From Gammaproteobacteria bacterium (lineage in GTDB: Bacteria > Pseudomonadota > Gammaproteobacteria > Pseudomonadales > Azotimanducaceae), in NCBI GenBank assembly GCA_026709365.1, contig JAPOTD010000027.1, forward strand, positions 1-60,406: a stretch of 60,406 nucleotides of DNA, read 5' to 3'. The translations under genes were made by a program, and so were the position numbers. The notes beneath the pieces are model-generated. The model was not told where the DNA came from and did not search any database. It saw only the letters and a list, made by a program, of their open reading frames with translations. Of this stretch, positions 8,244-16,227 are shown one piece after another. How positions within the stretch are numbered: position 1 is the stretch's first letter; the number at the start of each line of letters is the position of its first letter.

Positions 8244-9422
8244 ATGCAGCGCACCAACCTGACCCTCTACTTCCTGGCGCAAGTGATCTTCGTCTCCGGA
8301 TCGGTGCTCATCGTGACCTTGGGCGGCATCGTCGGCAGCGAGATGGCGCCGCACCCGTCGCTGGCCACCCTGCCGCCGTCGTTGATGGTGGTCGGCACGG
8401 CCTTGGCGACGGTGCCGGCGGCGCTGCTGATGCAGCGCATCGGACGCCGCTACGGCTTCGCGGGCGGCGCCGTGCTCGCCGCAGTCGGCGCCCTGCTGGC
8501 CGTCCTGGGCTTGGAGATCAAAAGCTTCGCGCTGTTCACGGCGGCGGTCGGGCTGATCGGCGCCACCCTCGCGTTCAGCGCCCAATTCCGCTTTGCCGCC
8601 GCCGAAAGCGTGGCGCCGGAGAAGGCCGGCTGGGCCATATCCATCATCCTGCTCGGCTCCATCGGCGGCGCCGTCATCGGGCCGGAACTGGCGACCCGCA
8701 GCCCGGGCTGGATTCAGGGCCAGCCCTACCAAGGGGCGCTGCTGGCGATGACCGGCCTCTACGCGCTCGCCGCGGCCCTCCTGCTGCTCACCCGCAACCC
8801 TGCCCCGGCAAGCGATGCGGCAAATCGCGAGCCGGGACGTCCGCTCCTTGAGATTGCCGCCCAGCCTGCCTTCGCGGTGGCCGTTCTGGCTGGGGTGATC
8901 GGACAGGGCGTGATGATCTTCATCATGACGGCCACCCCGATCAGCATGCATGTGGTGGACGGCCACAGCATCGAAGACACCGCCCGGGTGATCCAGGCGC
9001 ACGTGGTGGCCATGTACCTGCCATCGCTGGCTTCCGCGCCCCTGATCCAGCGCTTCGGGGCCTACAAGCTGATGACCGCCGGCGCCGCCGCCCTAAGCGC
9101 AACGGTGGCGGTCGGTCTGGCCGGCCACGAACTGATGCACTACTGGTGGGCGCTGGTGCTGCTGGGCGTCGGCTGGAACTTTCTCTTCGTCGGCGGCACC
9201 ACCGCGCTGGTGGCAGCCTACCGACCGGCGGAGAGGTTCCGCGCCCAAGCGCTCAACGACTTCAGCATTTTCGGCGCATCAGCCCTAGCCAGCCTCATGG
9301 CGGGCGCCCTGCTGCACGGCTTCGGCTGGTCCGCCGTGCTGCTCTCCACCCTGCCCGCCCTAGGGCTGATGCTGCTTGCGGTCATCTACGTTCAAGTCGT
9401 TGGGCGTCAAGGCGCGACCTGA
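8244..9422 (+). CDS. MFS transporter
   Basis: A 392-aa polytopic inner-membrane protein with about 12 hydrophobic segments in two bundles. The loop 2-3 motif appears as QRIGRRYGFAGG (about residues 55-66), typical of MFS carriers, and a central cytoplasmic linker (NPAPASDAANREPGRP) lies near 180-195. Substrate unknown. It is a single-gene unit, preceded by element B1 and ending inside a family A hairpin (the last codons form GCGACC/GGTCGC). Confidence 0.8.
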   Translation: MQRTNLTLYFLAQVIFVSGSVLIVTLGGIVGSEMAPHPSLATLPPSLMVVGTALATVPAALLMQRIGRRYGFAGGAVLAAVGALLAVLGLEIKSFALFTAAVGLIGATLAFSAQFRFAAAESVAPEKAGWAISIILLGSIGGAVIGPELATRSPGWIQGQPYQGALLAMTGLYALAAALLLLTRNPAPASDAANREPGRPLLEIAAQPAFAVAVLAGVIGQGVMIFIMTATPISMHVVDGHSIEDTARVIQAHVVAMYLPSLASAPLIQRFGAYKLMTAGAAALSATVAVGLAGHELMHYWWALVLLGVGWNFLFVGGTTALVAAYRPAERFRAQALNDFSIFGASALASLMAGALLHGFGWSAVLLSTLPALGLMLLAVIYVQVVGRQGAT

Positions 9423-9478
9423 CGGTCGCGGCGGACCTTTGGTCCGCTTAGGTCAGATTCCGAACTGCTTCTGAGCCG
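9414..9478 (+). repeat. Family A double-hairpin repeat, copy A0
   Basis: Two consecutive stem-loops, GCGACC-TGAC-GGTCGC (9414-9429, overlapping the MFS stop) and GCGGACC-TTT-GGTCCGC (9431-9447). They are followed by the conserved tail AGGTCAGATTCCGAACTGCT then TGAGCC. The stem sequences differ from other copies while pairing is preserved. It could also act as a transcription terminator for the MFS gene. Confidence 0.6.
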
Positions 9479-9567
9479 GCGCAGGCGCGATGCGCGGTGC
9501 GGGAGGCAATCCTTAAGCACATTCAACGACCTGATCCGCGCCTGAAACGCCAAGGCGATCGCCGCCT

Positions 9568-10368
9568 TCAGGCTGCGGCACTGATGACATACCGGGAGCG
9601 GAGGCGCTGGCGGGCCGCCCCGTCGAGGCCGATGGCCTGCTCAAGGTAATGCTCCACGCCTGCAAACTCCGTGGCGATGGCGTCATAGGCGGCGCGCAGG
9701 TACTCCGGGCGGACGCCGAACAGCGCCATGGTGGATTCCCGGTCGGCTTCAAGGTCGGTCCACAGCCGGGAGCGGATGCGCTTGTGCACATAGCCTTCGT
9801 AGTCGAGCGCCTCGTTGGTCAGCAGGTAGTCCTCAAGCACCGTGGCTTCGTTTACGCCCAAGGCATGCAGAATGAGGGCGCAGGCGAACCCGGTGCGGTC
9901 CTTGCCCGCCGAGCAGTGGACCAGAAAGGCGCCGTCCTCAAGCGCGAGCAGCCGCTCGAACATCCGGGCGTAGTCCTCGGCGTGGTTGCTGGCCAAGTCC
10001 CGGTTGATGCCGACCATGAAGTCGATGCGCTCCTGCAAGGTCAAGCCGCCTTCGTTGAGCCGCTCGCGCATGGCCACCGCACTGCCGGGATCGATGGGAA
10101 CTTCCAAGCGGCCAGACGCGCCAACCAGGTCCGGGGTGGGCTCGGCGGCCTTCTCATCCGCACGGCGCAGGTCGCAGATCAGCTTGACGCCCAACTTGGC
10201 AAAGGCCCGCTGACCGGCTTGGGTCAGGTCCGCCAAGGTGCCGCAGCGAAACAGCTGCCCGGAGGCCACCCGGCCCCCGTCCTCCGTGGCATAGCCCCCG
10301 AAGTCGCGAAGGTTTACCGCGCCCTCGAAGCGCAGGATGCGCGGCTGCGGGGAGGCGTCAGCGCTCAC
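9568..10368 (-). CDS. Tyrosine/serine protein phosphatase (DSP-like, PF13350)
   Basis: A 266-aa protein with the Cys-based phosphatase loop HCSAGKDRTG (about residues 151-160, matching HCxxGKDRTG of bacterial PTPs such as LipA/MptpB). Its N-terminal NLRDFGGYATEDG motif is characteristic of the family, and the general-acid region is likely around DLRRADEK. It would dephosphorylate proteins or phosphoinositides. Its ATG overlaps the stop of the FAD oxidoreductase gene (ATGA), so the two are co-translated. Confidence 0.85.
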   Translation of the reverse strand: MSADASPQPRILRFEGAVNLRDFGGYATEDGGRVASGQLFRCGTLADLTQAGQRAFAKLGVKLICDLRRADEKAAEPTPDLVGASGRLEVPIDPGSAVAMRERLNEGGLTLQERIDFMVGINRDLASNHAEDYARMFERLLALEDGAFLVHCSAGKDRTGFACALILHALGVNEATVLEDYLLTNEALDYEGYVHKRIRSRLWTDLEADRESTMALFGVRPEYLRAAYDAIATEFAGVEHYLEQAIGLDGAARQRLRSRYVISAAA

Positions 10369-11693
10369 AAGCCCGGCCCCGGCCGCATCGCCGAGCCGTC
10401 GCTGAAACGCGAGAAGCGGAACCGCGTCAGGTCGTGGGGCGGTGGCCGACCCACCACCAGTTCCGCCATCACCCGCCCGGCGCCCGGGCCAATGCCAAAG
10501 CCATGCCCGCTGAAGCCGGTGGCGATGAAAAGCCCGGGATGGCTGGGGGCTTCATCCATGACCGGCACCACATCCGGCGTCACGTCAATCATGCCCGCCC
10601 AAGCCTCTTCGATGGGACAGTCCGCCAAGGCCGGCAGCCGAGCGTTTACGCGAACGCGAATCTGCTTCAAGGCGGCTTGGGAAGGCGCCGGATTGAGCAC
10701 CCGAACGCGCTCAAAGGGGCTTTCGCCGTCGTCCTGCCAGCTCTGCGGGACCATGCGGCCCAACATGCCGCCAAAGCGCAGGCGAACGTAACGCAGGCTG
10801 GCGGCCAAGCTCGGCAGAAACTTGAGGAAGTGGCGAAATGAGTCCAGCCCAATCAAATGCTCGTTGACGTTGGCGGAGGCCAGCGTGTAGCCGCCATCCT
10901 GACGGCGGCGGAAAGCGACATCCGGCGCCGCGGCATTGCCCGCATAGACGTCCGGCGCCGATGCGGTGCGGGCCACGGTGGCGCGCACGGTCAGTTGCGG
11001 CAGGTTGATGCCCATGTGGCGCAGCAGCAGCGAGGTCCAGGCACCGCCTGCGCACACCGCCGCTGAGGCCCGCACCGGCCCGCGCTCGGTGATGACGCCG
11101 GCCACGCGGCCCGCCTCAAGTTCGATGCCGCGCACGGCGCAGCTCTCGATGATGCGTCCGCCTTGGCGTTGCACGCCCCGGGCCAGCGCGGCAACGGCCA
11201 CGAACGGTTCGGCTCGGGCATCGCTGGGGGTGTGCAGGGCGCCGACGTATTGGCCGGGCGGGCCGTCGATCAACTCATCCACTTCGGCGGCGGACAGCAA
11301 GCGGGTGTCCAATTGATGCTGTTGCGCCACATCCAGCCACTCGGCGTGGCCCGCCAGTTGCCGCTCCGTTTCCGCAAGATAGGCGACGCCCCGACGGACG
11401 AAGCCAAGGTCTTCGCCCAATTCGCCGGCCAGCCCCTCCCAGATGTTCTGGCTGTCGATGACGATGGGCAGCTCGTCCGGATCCCGGCACTGCTTGCGGA
11501 TCCAGCCCCAATTGCGGCTTGACTGCTCCCCCGCCACCCGGCCCTTCTCGCAGACCAGGACGCGCAGACCCCGTTTGACGAGAAACCAAGCCGTGGAAAC
11601 GCCGATGACGCCGCCGCCAATGATGACGGCATCGACCGCATCGGGCAGTTCGTCCTGGAACGAGATGGGGCTCCGGTCGCTATGGATCGCCAA
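10365..11693 (-). CDS. FAD-dependent oxidoreductase (DAO family, glycine oxidase/sarcosine oxidase-like)
   Basis: A 442-aa flavoprotein with an N-terminal Rossmann FAD motif VIIGGGVIGVSTAW (about residues 23-36) and a C-terminal ATGFSGHGFGIGPGAGRVMAE block that contacts flavin in the DAO fold. CEKGRVAGEQSSRNWGW near residues 48-64 is typical of amine-oxidising DAO members. Probably oxidises an amine or N-methyl amino acid. It precedes the phosphatase in a two-gene operon. The exact substrate is unknown. Confidence 0.8.
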   Translation of the reverse strand: MAIHSDRSPISFQDELPDAVDAVIIGGGVIGVSTAWFLVKRGLRVLVCEKGRVAGEQSSRNWGWIRKQCRDPDELPIVIDSQNIWEGLAGELGEDLGFVRRGVAYLAETERQLAGHAEWLDVAQQHQLDTRLLSAAEVDELIDGPPGQYVGALHTPSDARAEPFVAVAALARGVQRQGGRIIESCAVRGIELEAGRVAGVITERGPVRASAAVCAGGAWTSLLLRHMGINLPQLTVRATVARTASAPDVYAGNAAAPDVAFRRRQDGGYTLASANVNEHLIGLDSFRHFLKFLPSLAASLRYVRLRFGGMLGRMVPQSWQDDGESPFERVRVLNPAPSQAALKQIRVRVNARLPALADCPIEEAWAGMIDVTPDVVPVMDEAPSHPGLFIATGFSGHGFGIGPGAGRVMAELVVGRPPPHDLTRFRFSRFSDGSAMRPGPGL

Positions 11694-11696
11694 GGA

Positions 11697-12155
11697 TTAG
11701 CCCTTGCGCCCGGCAGCCACCGACTCATCGGCCCGGGGCATCGACTTGTTCGCGTTCTGGAACCGAAGGCGCTCCGGGACGGAGAAGAACCCTCTGGACT
11801 TGCGGGCCTCGGCACAGTCCGCCTTCATCAGGCAACTGTATCCCGAAAGCACTGGGAGCATGGCAAAGGCGGCAATGAGCTGACCTAGCGAGGACAGATG
11901 GACCGCATACCATTCATCGCCAAGGCTAGGGGCCATTTGGAAGAACCCGGCGAAGAAGAACAGCATGCAGCCGGTGGCGCAAACCGCCAGGATGCGGGCC
12001 GGCCAATGCGCGACCCTCCTCGCCAAAGTGATGAAGGCAAGCAAGGCGCCGAAGCAGTACATGCCAATGAGAGCGTGGGGACGCGCCGGCACGCCGAGAT
12101 GCAGCAAGGCCAGCAGTATCAGGCCGACGCCAATCGCTCCGTTGAGGCACTTCAT
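11697..12155 (-). CDS. Four-helix membrane protein of unknown function
   Basis: A 152-aa protein with hydrophobic segments near residues 6-22, 28-45, 52-73 and 85-105, followed by a hydrophilic C-terminal tail (MKADCAEARKSRGFF...). It ends 3 bp before the FAD oxidoreductase start, so it could be the first gene of that operon. No family is recognised. Confidence 0.55.
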   Translation of the reverse strand: MKCLNGAIGVGLILLALLHLGVPARPHALIGMYCFGALLAFITLARRVAHWPARILAVCATGCMLFFFAGFFQMAPSLGDEWYAVHLSSLGQLIAAFAMLPVLSGYSCLMKADCAEARKSRGFFSVPERLRFQNANKSMPRADESVAAGRKG

Positions 12156-12386
12156 CTCTGCATCGTCCGATCAGTCTCCACTGGTGTTGGTGCTCGGCCT
12201 GCCAACTCCCCGCTTAGGGCCACTTGCGGGAAACACGGGCATATAGGTAACGAATAGTCATGGAAGGACGGGCCTAGGTCAATAGATTCATCGTCAAAGC
12301 GGTCGATCGTTACCGATGGTTACGGCGACGGAGGTTTGCGATGCGGGGCCAACCCGTTCAGCCGCGCTTACCCGGCCCCGGCAAGT

Positions 12387-12941
12387 TCAAACCTCCCAGC
12401 CCGGCAAGCCCTCCTCCCCCTGCACGCCAAAGGCGTTGAGCGCCATCGAGACTAGGTTGTACTGGCCGACGGTGAACACCGCATCCATTAACTGCTGCGT
12501 GTTGAGGTGCCGGGCGAGCCCAGCCCAGGTCGCATCGCTGACATGGGCGTCATCATGCAACTCCTCGGCGGCCTGGAAAAGCAGCCGGTCGAGATCGGAC
12601 AGGCCCGGGGTGGCCGAGCCGGTTTGGCAAGCGCGGATTTCCGCATCCGTCATGCCCGCCTGCCGGGCGATGAGCACGTGCTGGCCCCACTCGTAGCCCG
12701 ACTGGCACAGATGGCCGATGCGCAGAATCAGCAGTTCGCGTTCCCGAACCGGCAGCGTGGACTTGCCTAGAATGTGGTTGGCAAACACCATCCAGCGCCG
12801 CATCAGCTGCGGATGCTGAGCCAGGGTGCGCATGATGTTCAGGTTGCGCGCGCTCTCGGCCATGGAGGCCGTGAATTCCTGGGCCTCCGCGCTCTGCCGC
12901 TCCGGTTCAAGGGGTTCGATTCGGGGTTGGTTAAGCCGCAT
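12387..12941 (-). CDS. Carboxymuconolactone decarboxylase family protein
   Basis: A 184-aa alpha-helical protein with the CMD hallmark ELLILRIGHLCQSGYEWGQH (about residues 69-88), where Glu, Cys and His are the usual functional positions. Family members act on lactones or as peroxidase-like proteins and often accompany aromatic or steroid catabolic genes. It lies downstream of the P450 gene with a 126-bp gap on the same strand, so it may be part of the oxygenase unit. Confidence 0.8.
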   Translation of the reverse strand: MRLNQPRIEPLEPERQSAEAQEFTASMAESARNLNIMRTLAQHPQLMRRWMVFANHILGKSTLPVRERELLILRIGHLCQSGYEWGQHVLIARQAGMTDAEIRACQTGSATPGLSDLDRLLFQAAEELHDDAHVSDATWAGLARHLNTQQLMDAVFTVGQYNLVSMALNAFGVQGEEGLPGWEV

Positions 12942-13067
12942 CAGCTAGGCTCTCCGATTGGTTTTCCTGATCGCGGGACATCGCCGGACAAGGTTTCCAC
13001 CCGACCCGACTTGTGCACTCGGCGCCATGCGCCCCGCGCCGCCAAGGCGGCGCATCTTCCTGTTGGT

Positions 13068-14381
13068 CTATCGGAGCCGACGGCGCCGTCGGTAGCAAAT
13101 CGGCAAGGTCGGCAGATTGCGGAGAATGAAGCTCGGCTCCGCCTCGGGGTTTGCGCCATCGGCGAGACGGAAGTCCTCGAACCGATCCAGCAGCGCCGCA
13201 AAGCCCAGGTTCAACTCCTGCCGCGCCAAGGGCGCGCCGATGCAGTGATGCACGCCGGAGCCGAAGGCGAGCTGCATGCCGGCCTTCCTGCGGTCGATGC
13301 GCACTTGATCCGGATCCTCAAACTGCCGTTCGTCGCGGTTGGCGGCGCCGAAGCGGAGCATGATGAGGCTGCCGGCGGCCAGCGGCACCCCGCCGAGTTC
13401 AGTGTCCCGCTTCACCAGCCGAGGCAGGCCCTGCACCGGCGCCTCCATGCGCAGGGCCTCTTCAACAAAGGTGCGAATGCGCCCGGCATCGCCGCGTATC
13501 TCGGCCTGCAGGCCTGGGTTGCGGCACAGCAGCAGCATGCCCCAACCGAAGGCGCTCGAGGTGGTTTCGTGGCCCGCCACCAGAAATTGGTTGAGCACGC
13601 TCAAGGTCTCGCCGTGGGTCAGCAGCCGGTCCTCATCCTCCAATCGGCTGTTGGCAAGAATGGTGATCATGTCGTCGGTCGGCTCCCGGCGCCGAGCCTC
13701 CACAAGGGCAACCAGCAAGTTCTGCAGGTCCAGCGCCAGTTGCGCCCGGTGCAGCATCTGCTCCGGCGTGAGCGGCGACAGCCGCAGCCCCCCAGCCGCC
13801 GCGGTGGCCGCTTCGTCAAAGAACCCCCGCTCCGCAGCGGGTATGCCCAAGCGGTCGGCGATGATGCGCAGCGGCACCGGGAAGGCAAATGCGGACATAA
13901 AGTCCGTGGACATGCCGTCCGCCCCCGATTCCGCATCGGAACCCGATGTGGCAGCCATGGTCTCAACGTAGCGCTCAACCACCTCCCGCACGGTCGGCTC
14001 GCTCTTGCGAACCTCCGAGCCGGTGAACAACTGGGCAACCAAGGACCGATACTTGGTGTGCGCAGGCTCATCCAGGGTCAGCATGGTCGGCGGCAGCGGG
14101 ATCATCTCCTTGTTCAGTTCGATGAGCTTGCGCTGCACGTCCGCCGGCGCCTGCTGAAAGAGGATCTTTCTGGCCCCGTCGAGAAAGTCCCCGAACTCGC
14201 TGGAGTAGGTGGCGGTGTCGCGAATCGCCTCCCGAATCAGGTCGTAGCGGGTGACGATGTAGGCGCCGAAGTTGGGTTCAAAGTGGACCGGCGCTTGGTC
14301 GCGCAGGGTCTTGTAGGCCGCATAGGGATCAATCAGCGTGTCGTGGTCGAACAGCGAAACATCGGGCTGCGGCTGGCTCAT
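13068..14381 (-). CDS. Cytochrome P450 monooxygenase
   Basis: A 437-aa soluble bacterial class P450. It has the I-helix AGHETTSS (oxygen activation, Thr pair), the K-helix ExxR in EEALRMEAP and the heme loop FGSGVHHCIGAPLAR with the thiolate Cys380. The ATG at 14381 overlaps the Rieske oxygenase stop (ATGA), favoured over an upstream in-frame ATG at 14402. It would hydroxylate a hydrophobic substrate with electrons from a ferredoxin; a [2Fe-2S] ferredoxin gene occurs at 35619 but no ferredoxin reductase is nearby. Confidence 0.9.
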   Translation of the reverse strand: MSQPQPDVSLFDHDTLIDPYAAYKTLRDQAPVHFEPNFGAYIVTRYDLIREAIRDTATYSSEFGDFLDGARKILFQQAPADVQRKLIELNKEMIPLPPTMLTLDEPAHTKYRSLVAQLFTGSEVRKSEPTVREVVERYVETMAATSGSDAESGADGMSTDFMSAFAFPVPLRIIADRLGIPAAERGFFDEAATAAAGGLRLSPLTPEQMLHRAQLALDLQNLLVALVEARRREPTDDMITILANSRLEDEDRLLTHGETLSVLNQFLVAGHETTSSAFGWGMLLLCRNPGLQAEIRGDAGRIRTFVEEALRMEAPVQGLPRLVKRDTELGGVPLAAGSLIMLRFGAANRDERQFEDPDQVRIDRRKAGMQLAFGSGVHHCIGAPLARQELNLGFAALLDRFEDFRLADGANPEAEPSFILRNLPTLPICYRRRRRLR

Positions 14382-15724
14382 CGCGCTGGCGCCCCCAGCC
14401 ACTGGTTGAGCAGGCTGTGGAAGTGCCTGATCTTGGTCTCCTGGTAGTTGGCCAGCACCACCTCGTCGTACTGCGCGGCCTCCAGCCCCTTGTGCACCTG
14501 CGGCAGGTTGAAGGTGTCCTGCGTGAAGACCTTCGCCAGCACGCCAAGCTCCGGCGCGTTGGTCCAGGGCTCATCGGCGTCCAGCAGGCGCATGGGTGCG
14601 GGGTCGGGCCGCTCGCCGGCAAAGGGACTGAGGTAGTAGCACTCCATCAGCGACTGATCGCAGCGGTTCTCGTAGGGGCGGAAGCGATAGACGATGCGGT
14701 TGTAGCCGCCCCAGGGATGGAAGTTGGGGAACAGGGTGTAGTAGATGCTGTCGGAGACGCAGGCGTCGGAAATCACCACGTCGTCGCCGACAACGGACTG
14801 CAGGGCGGCCCGTGACCCCGCCGCCATCATGGCCCGGGCGGTGGTGCCCGGCGGCACTTTCGGCGCCGGGGGATCGTCGAGGTTGCGCATCATCACCGAC
14901 TCGAACATCTCCTGCTGGCTCGGCTCATGGCGCAGATGGGGGCTCGGCGTGCCGTTCGGGGTGATGGCGCGGGAGAAGTTGCCCCAAGCATCGTACTGGG
15001 AGTTCTCATCGCCAATGCCGGCAAGTATCTGGGGGTGGGTGTGGATGACATGGAAGGCCTCCATGAACGCCTCCTGGCAGGTCTTCCAGTTGCAGCGCAT
15101 CACCTTGCCCACATGCGCCTCGATGTAGCGCTCCTCCGGGCGCCAGACGGCGAAGTGGGCCGGCAGGTCGCCCAGGAAGTCCATCAGGGGCTCGGCGTCC
15201 ATGTCCATGTTGATGAACACCCAGCCCCCCCAGGCTTCGCAGCGCACCGGCGTCAGCGTGAAGTCGCCGCGGTCGATTTGCGGGAAGTCCCACTCCGAGG
15301 TGACGCCGCGCAAGCTGCCATCGAGATGCCAGCTAAAGCCGTGAAACGGGCAAATGAAGCTGGCCGCATGGCCGGCCCGGTCGCACAGGCGGCGGCCCCG
15401 GTGGCGGCAGACGTTGTGGTGCGCCCGGATGCCGTTGGCGGTGCGCACCACGATGATCGAGTAGCGGCCGACGTCATACACCTGGTGGTCGCCCACTTCG
15501 GGAATCTCCTCCTCCCGGCAGGCCATTTGCCAGACCCGGGGCCAGAGCCGCTCCATCTCCAGCTCATGGAACGCCTGGCTGGTGTAGCGCGCCACAGGCA
15601 CGGAAACCAATGGGGAACGGAAGACGTTCTCCAAGGTCAGGGTATCCGGCGGCGGCACCGGGTCGCGGCTGATCAGCTCTTGGTAGCTGATGCCTTCGGA
15701 GCGCAGGTCTTCGGCTTCACTCAT
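14378..15724 (-). CDS. Rieske [2Fe-2S] aromatic-ring-hydroxylating-type oxygenase, alpha subunit
   Basis: A 448-aa protein. The N-terminal Rieske domain has CRHRGRRLC and CPFHGFSW (Cys-His and Cys-His cluster ligands). The catalytic domain has NWKTCQEAFMEAFHVIHTHP, giving the mononuclear-iron His pair. The start MSEAEDLRSEG at 15724 is chosen because sequence before it is low-complexity and overlaps the 70-aa gene. It is translationally coupled to the P450. No beta subunit or dedicated reductase is adjacent, so it is probably an alpha-only oxygenase such as those acting on steroids, terpenoids or quaternary amines. Confidence 0.88.
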   Translation of the reverse strand: MSEAEDLRSEGISYQELISRDPVPPPDTLTLENVFRSPLVSVPVARYTSQAFHELEMERLWPRVWQMACREEEIPEVGDHQVYDVGRYSIIVVRTANGIRAHHNVCRHRGRRLCDRAGHAASFICPFHGFSWHLDGSLRGVTSEWDFPQIDRGDFTLTPVRCEAWGGWVFINMDMDAEPLMDFLGDLPAHFAVWRPEERYIEAHVGKVMRCNWKTCQEAFMEAFHVIHTHPQILAGIGDENSQYDAWGNFSRAITPNGTPSPHLRHEPSQQEMFESVMMRNLDDPPAPKVPPGTTARAMMAAGSRAALQSVVGDDVVISDACVSDSIYYTLFPNFHPWGGYNRIVYRFRPYENRCDQSLMECYYLSPFAGERPDPAPMRLLDADEPWTNAPELGVLAKVFTQDTFNLPQVHKGLEAAQYDEVVLANYQETKIRHFHSLLNQWLGAPAR

Positions 15725-15773
15725 GGCATGATCCTCGAAGTTCTGGGTTGGTCCACTGACGAAAGCTGGCGCC

Positions 15774-15986
15774 TCAACCCCGGTTGCGGCGGATGTTGTC
15801 GCCGTCGGGGAGCTGCGGTCCGCCCAGCCACAGCAGCATGTGCGGGTCAGCAACGCGCAGTTCCCCCGACACATGTTCGCCATCATAGCGAAAGATGCCC
15901 TTAAGGCCATTGCTGTCCACTTCGACGGTGCCCTCCCCCAACGCGCTGTACACCGCGCCGGTGATCGGGTGCTTCAATTGCGCCAT
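15774..15986 (-). CDS. Small conserved-looking 70-aa protein upstream of the Rieske gene
   Basis: MAQLKHPITGAVYSALGEGT... is rich in Gly and beta-type sequence (VEVDSNGLKGIFRYDGEHVSG, ending ADPHMLLWLGGPQLP). A compact beta domain is suggested. The start is taken at 15986; a longer frame upstream looks non-biological. It lies 49 bp upstream of the Rieske gene on the same strand and is probably co-transcribed with it. No family is recognised. Confidence 0.6.
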   Translation of the reverse strand: MAQLKHPITGAVYSALGEGTVEVDSNGLKGIFRYDGEHVSGELRVADPHMLLWLGGPQLPDGDNIRRNRG

Positions 15987-16227
15987 GCCGTTCGACTCGC
16001 TTGGTTCCTTCAACGGGCCAATCATAGCGCAGAATGCCGCGCATCCCACCGCCATCACTGCCGTCACGCATCCCGCAGCGGCGGCGGACCTCCGGTCGGT
16101 TGGATGTTCGCTGGCGCGAAATCCCGCACCTGTTGCCTGGGTCCGGTTGCGATGGGTTTCTTCAAGCCGCGCGGATGGCGCACAATGCTTCTTGGTTAAG
16201 CGTTCAGGCACTTGGGGGCAATCGCAA

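Noticed and set aside
13068-14402. P450 start at 14402
   Set aside because: The ATG at 14381 overlaps the Rieske stop (ATGA) and fits operon pattern; the longer start adds low-complexity residues.
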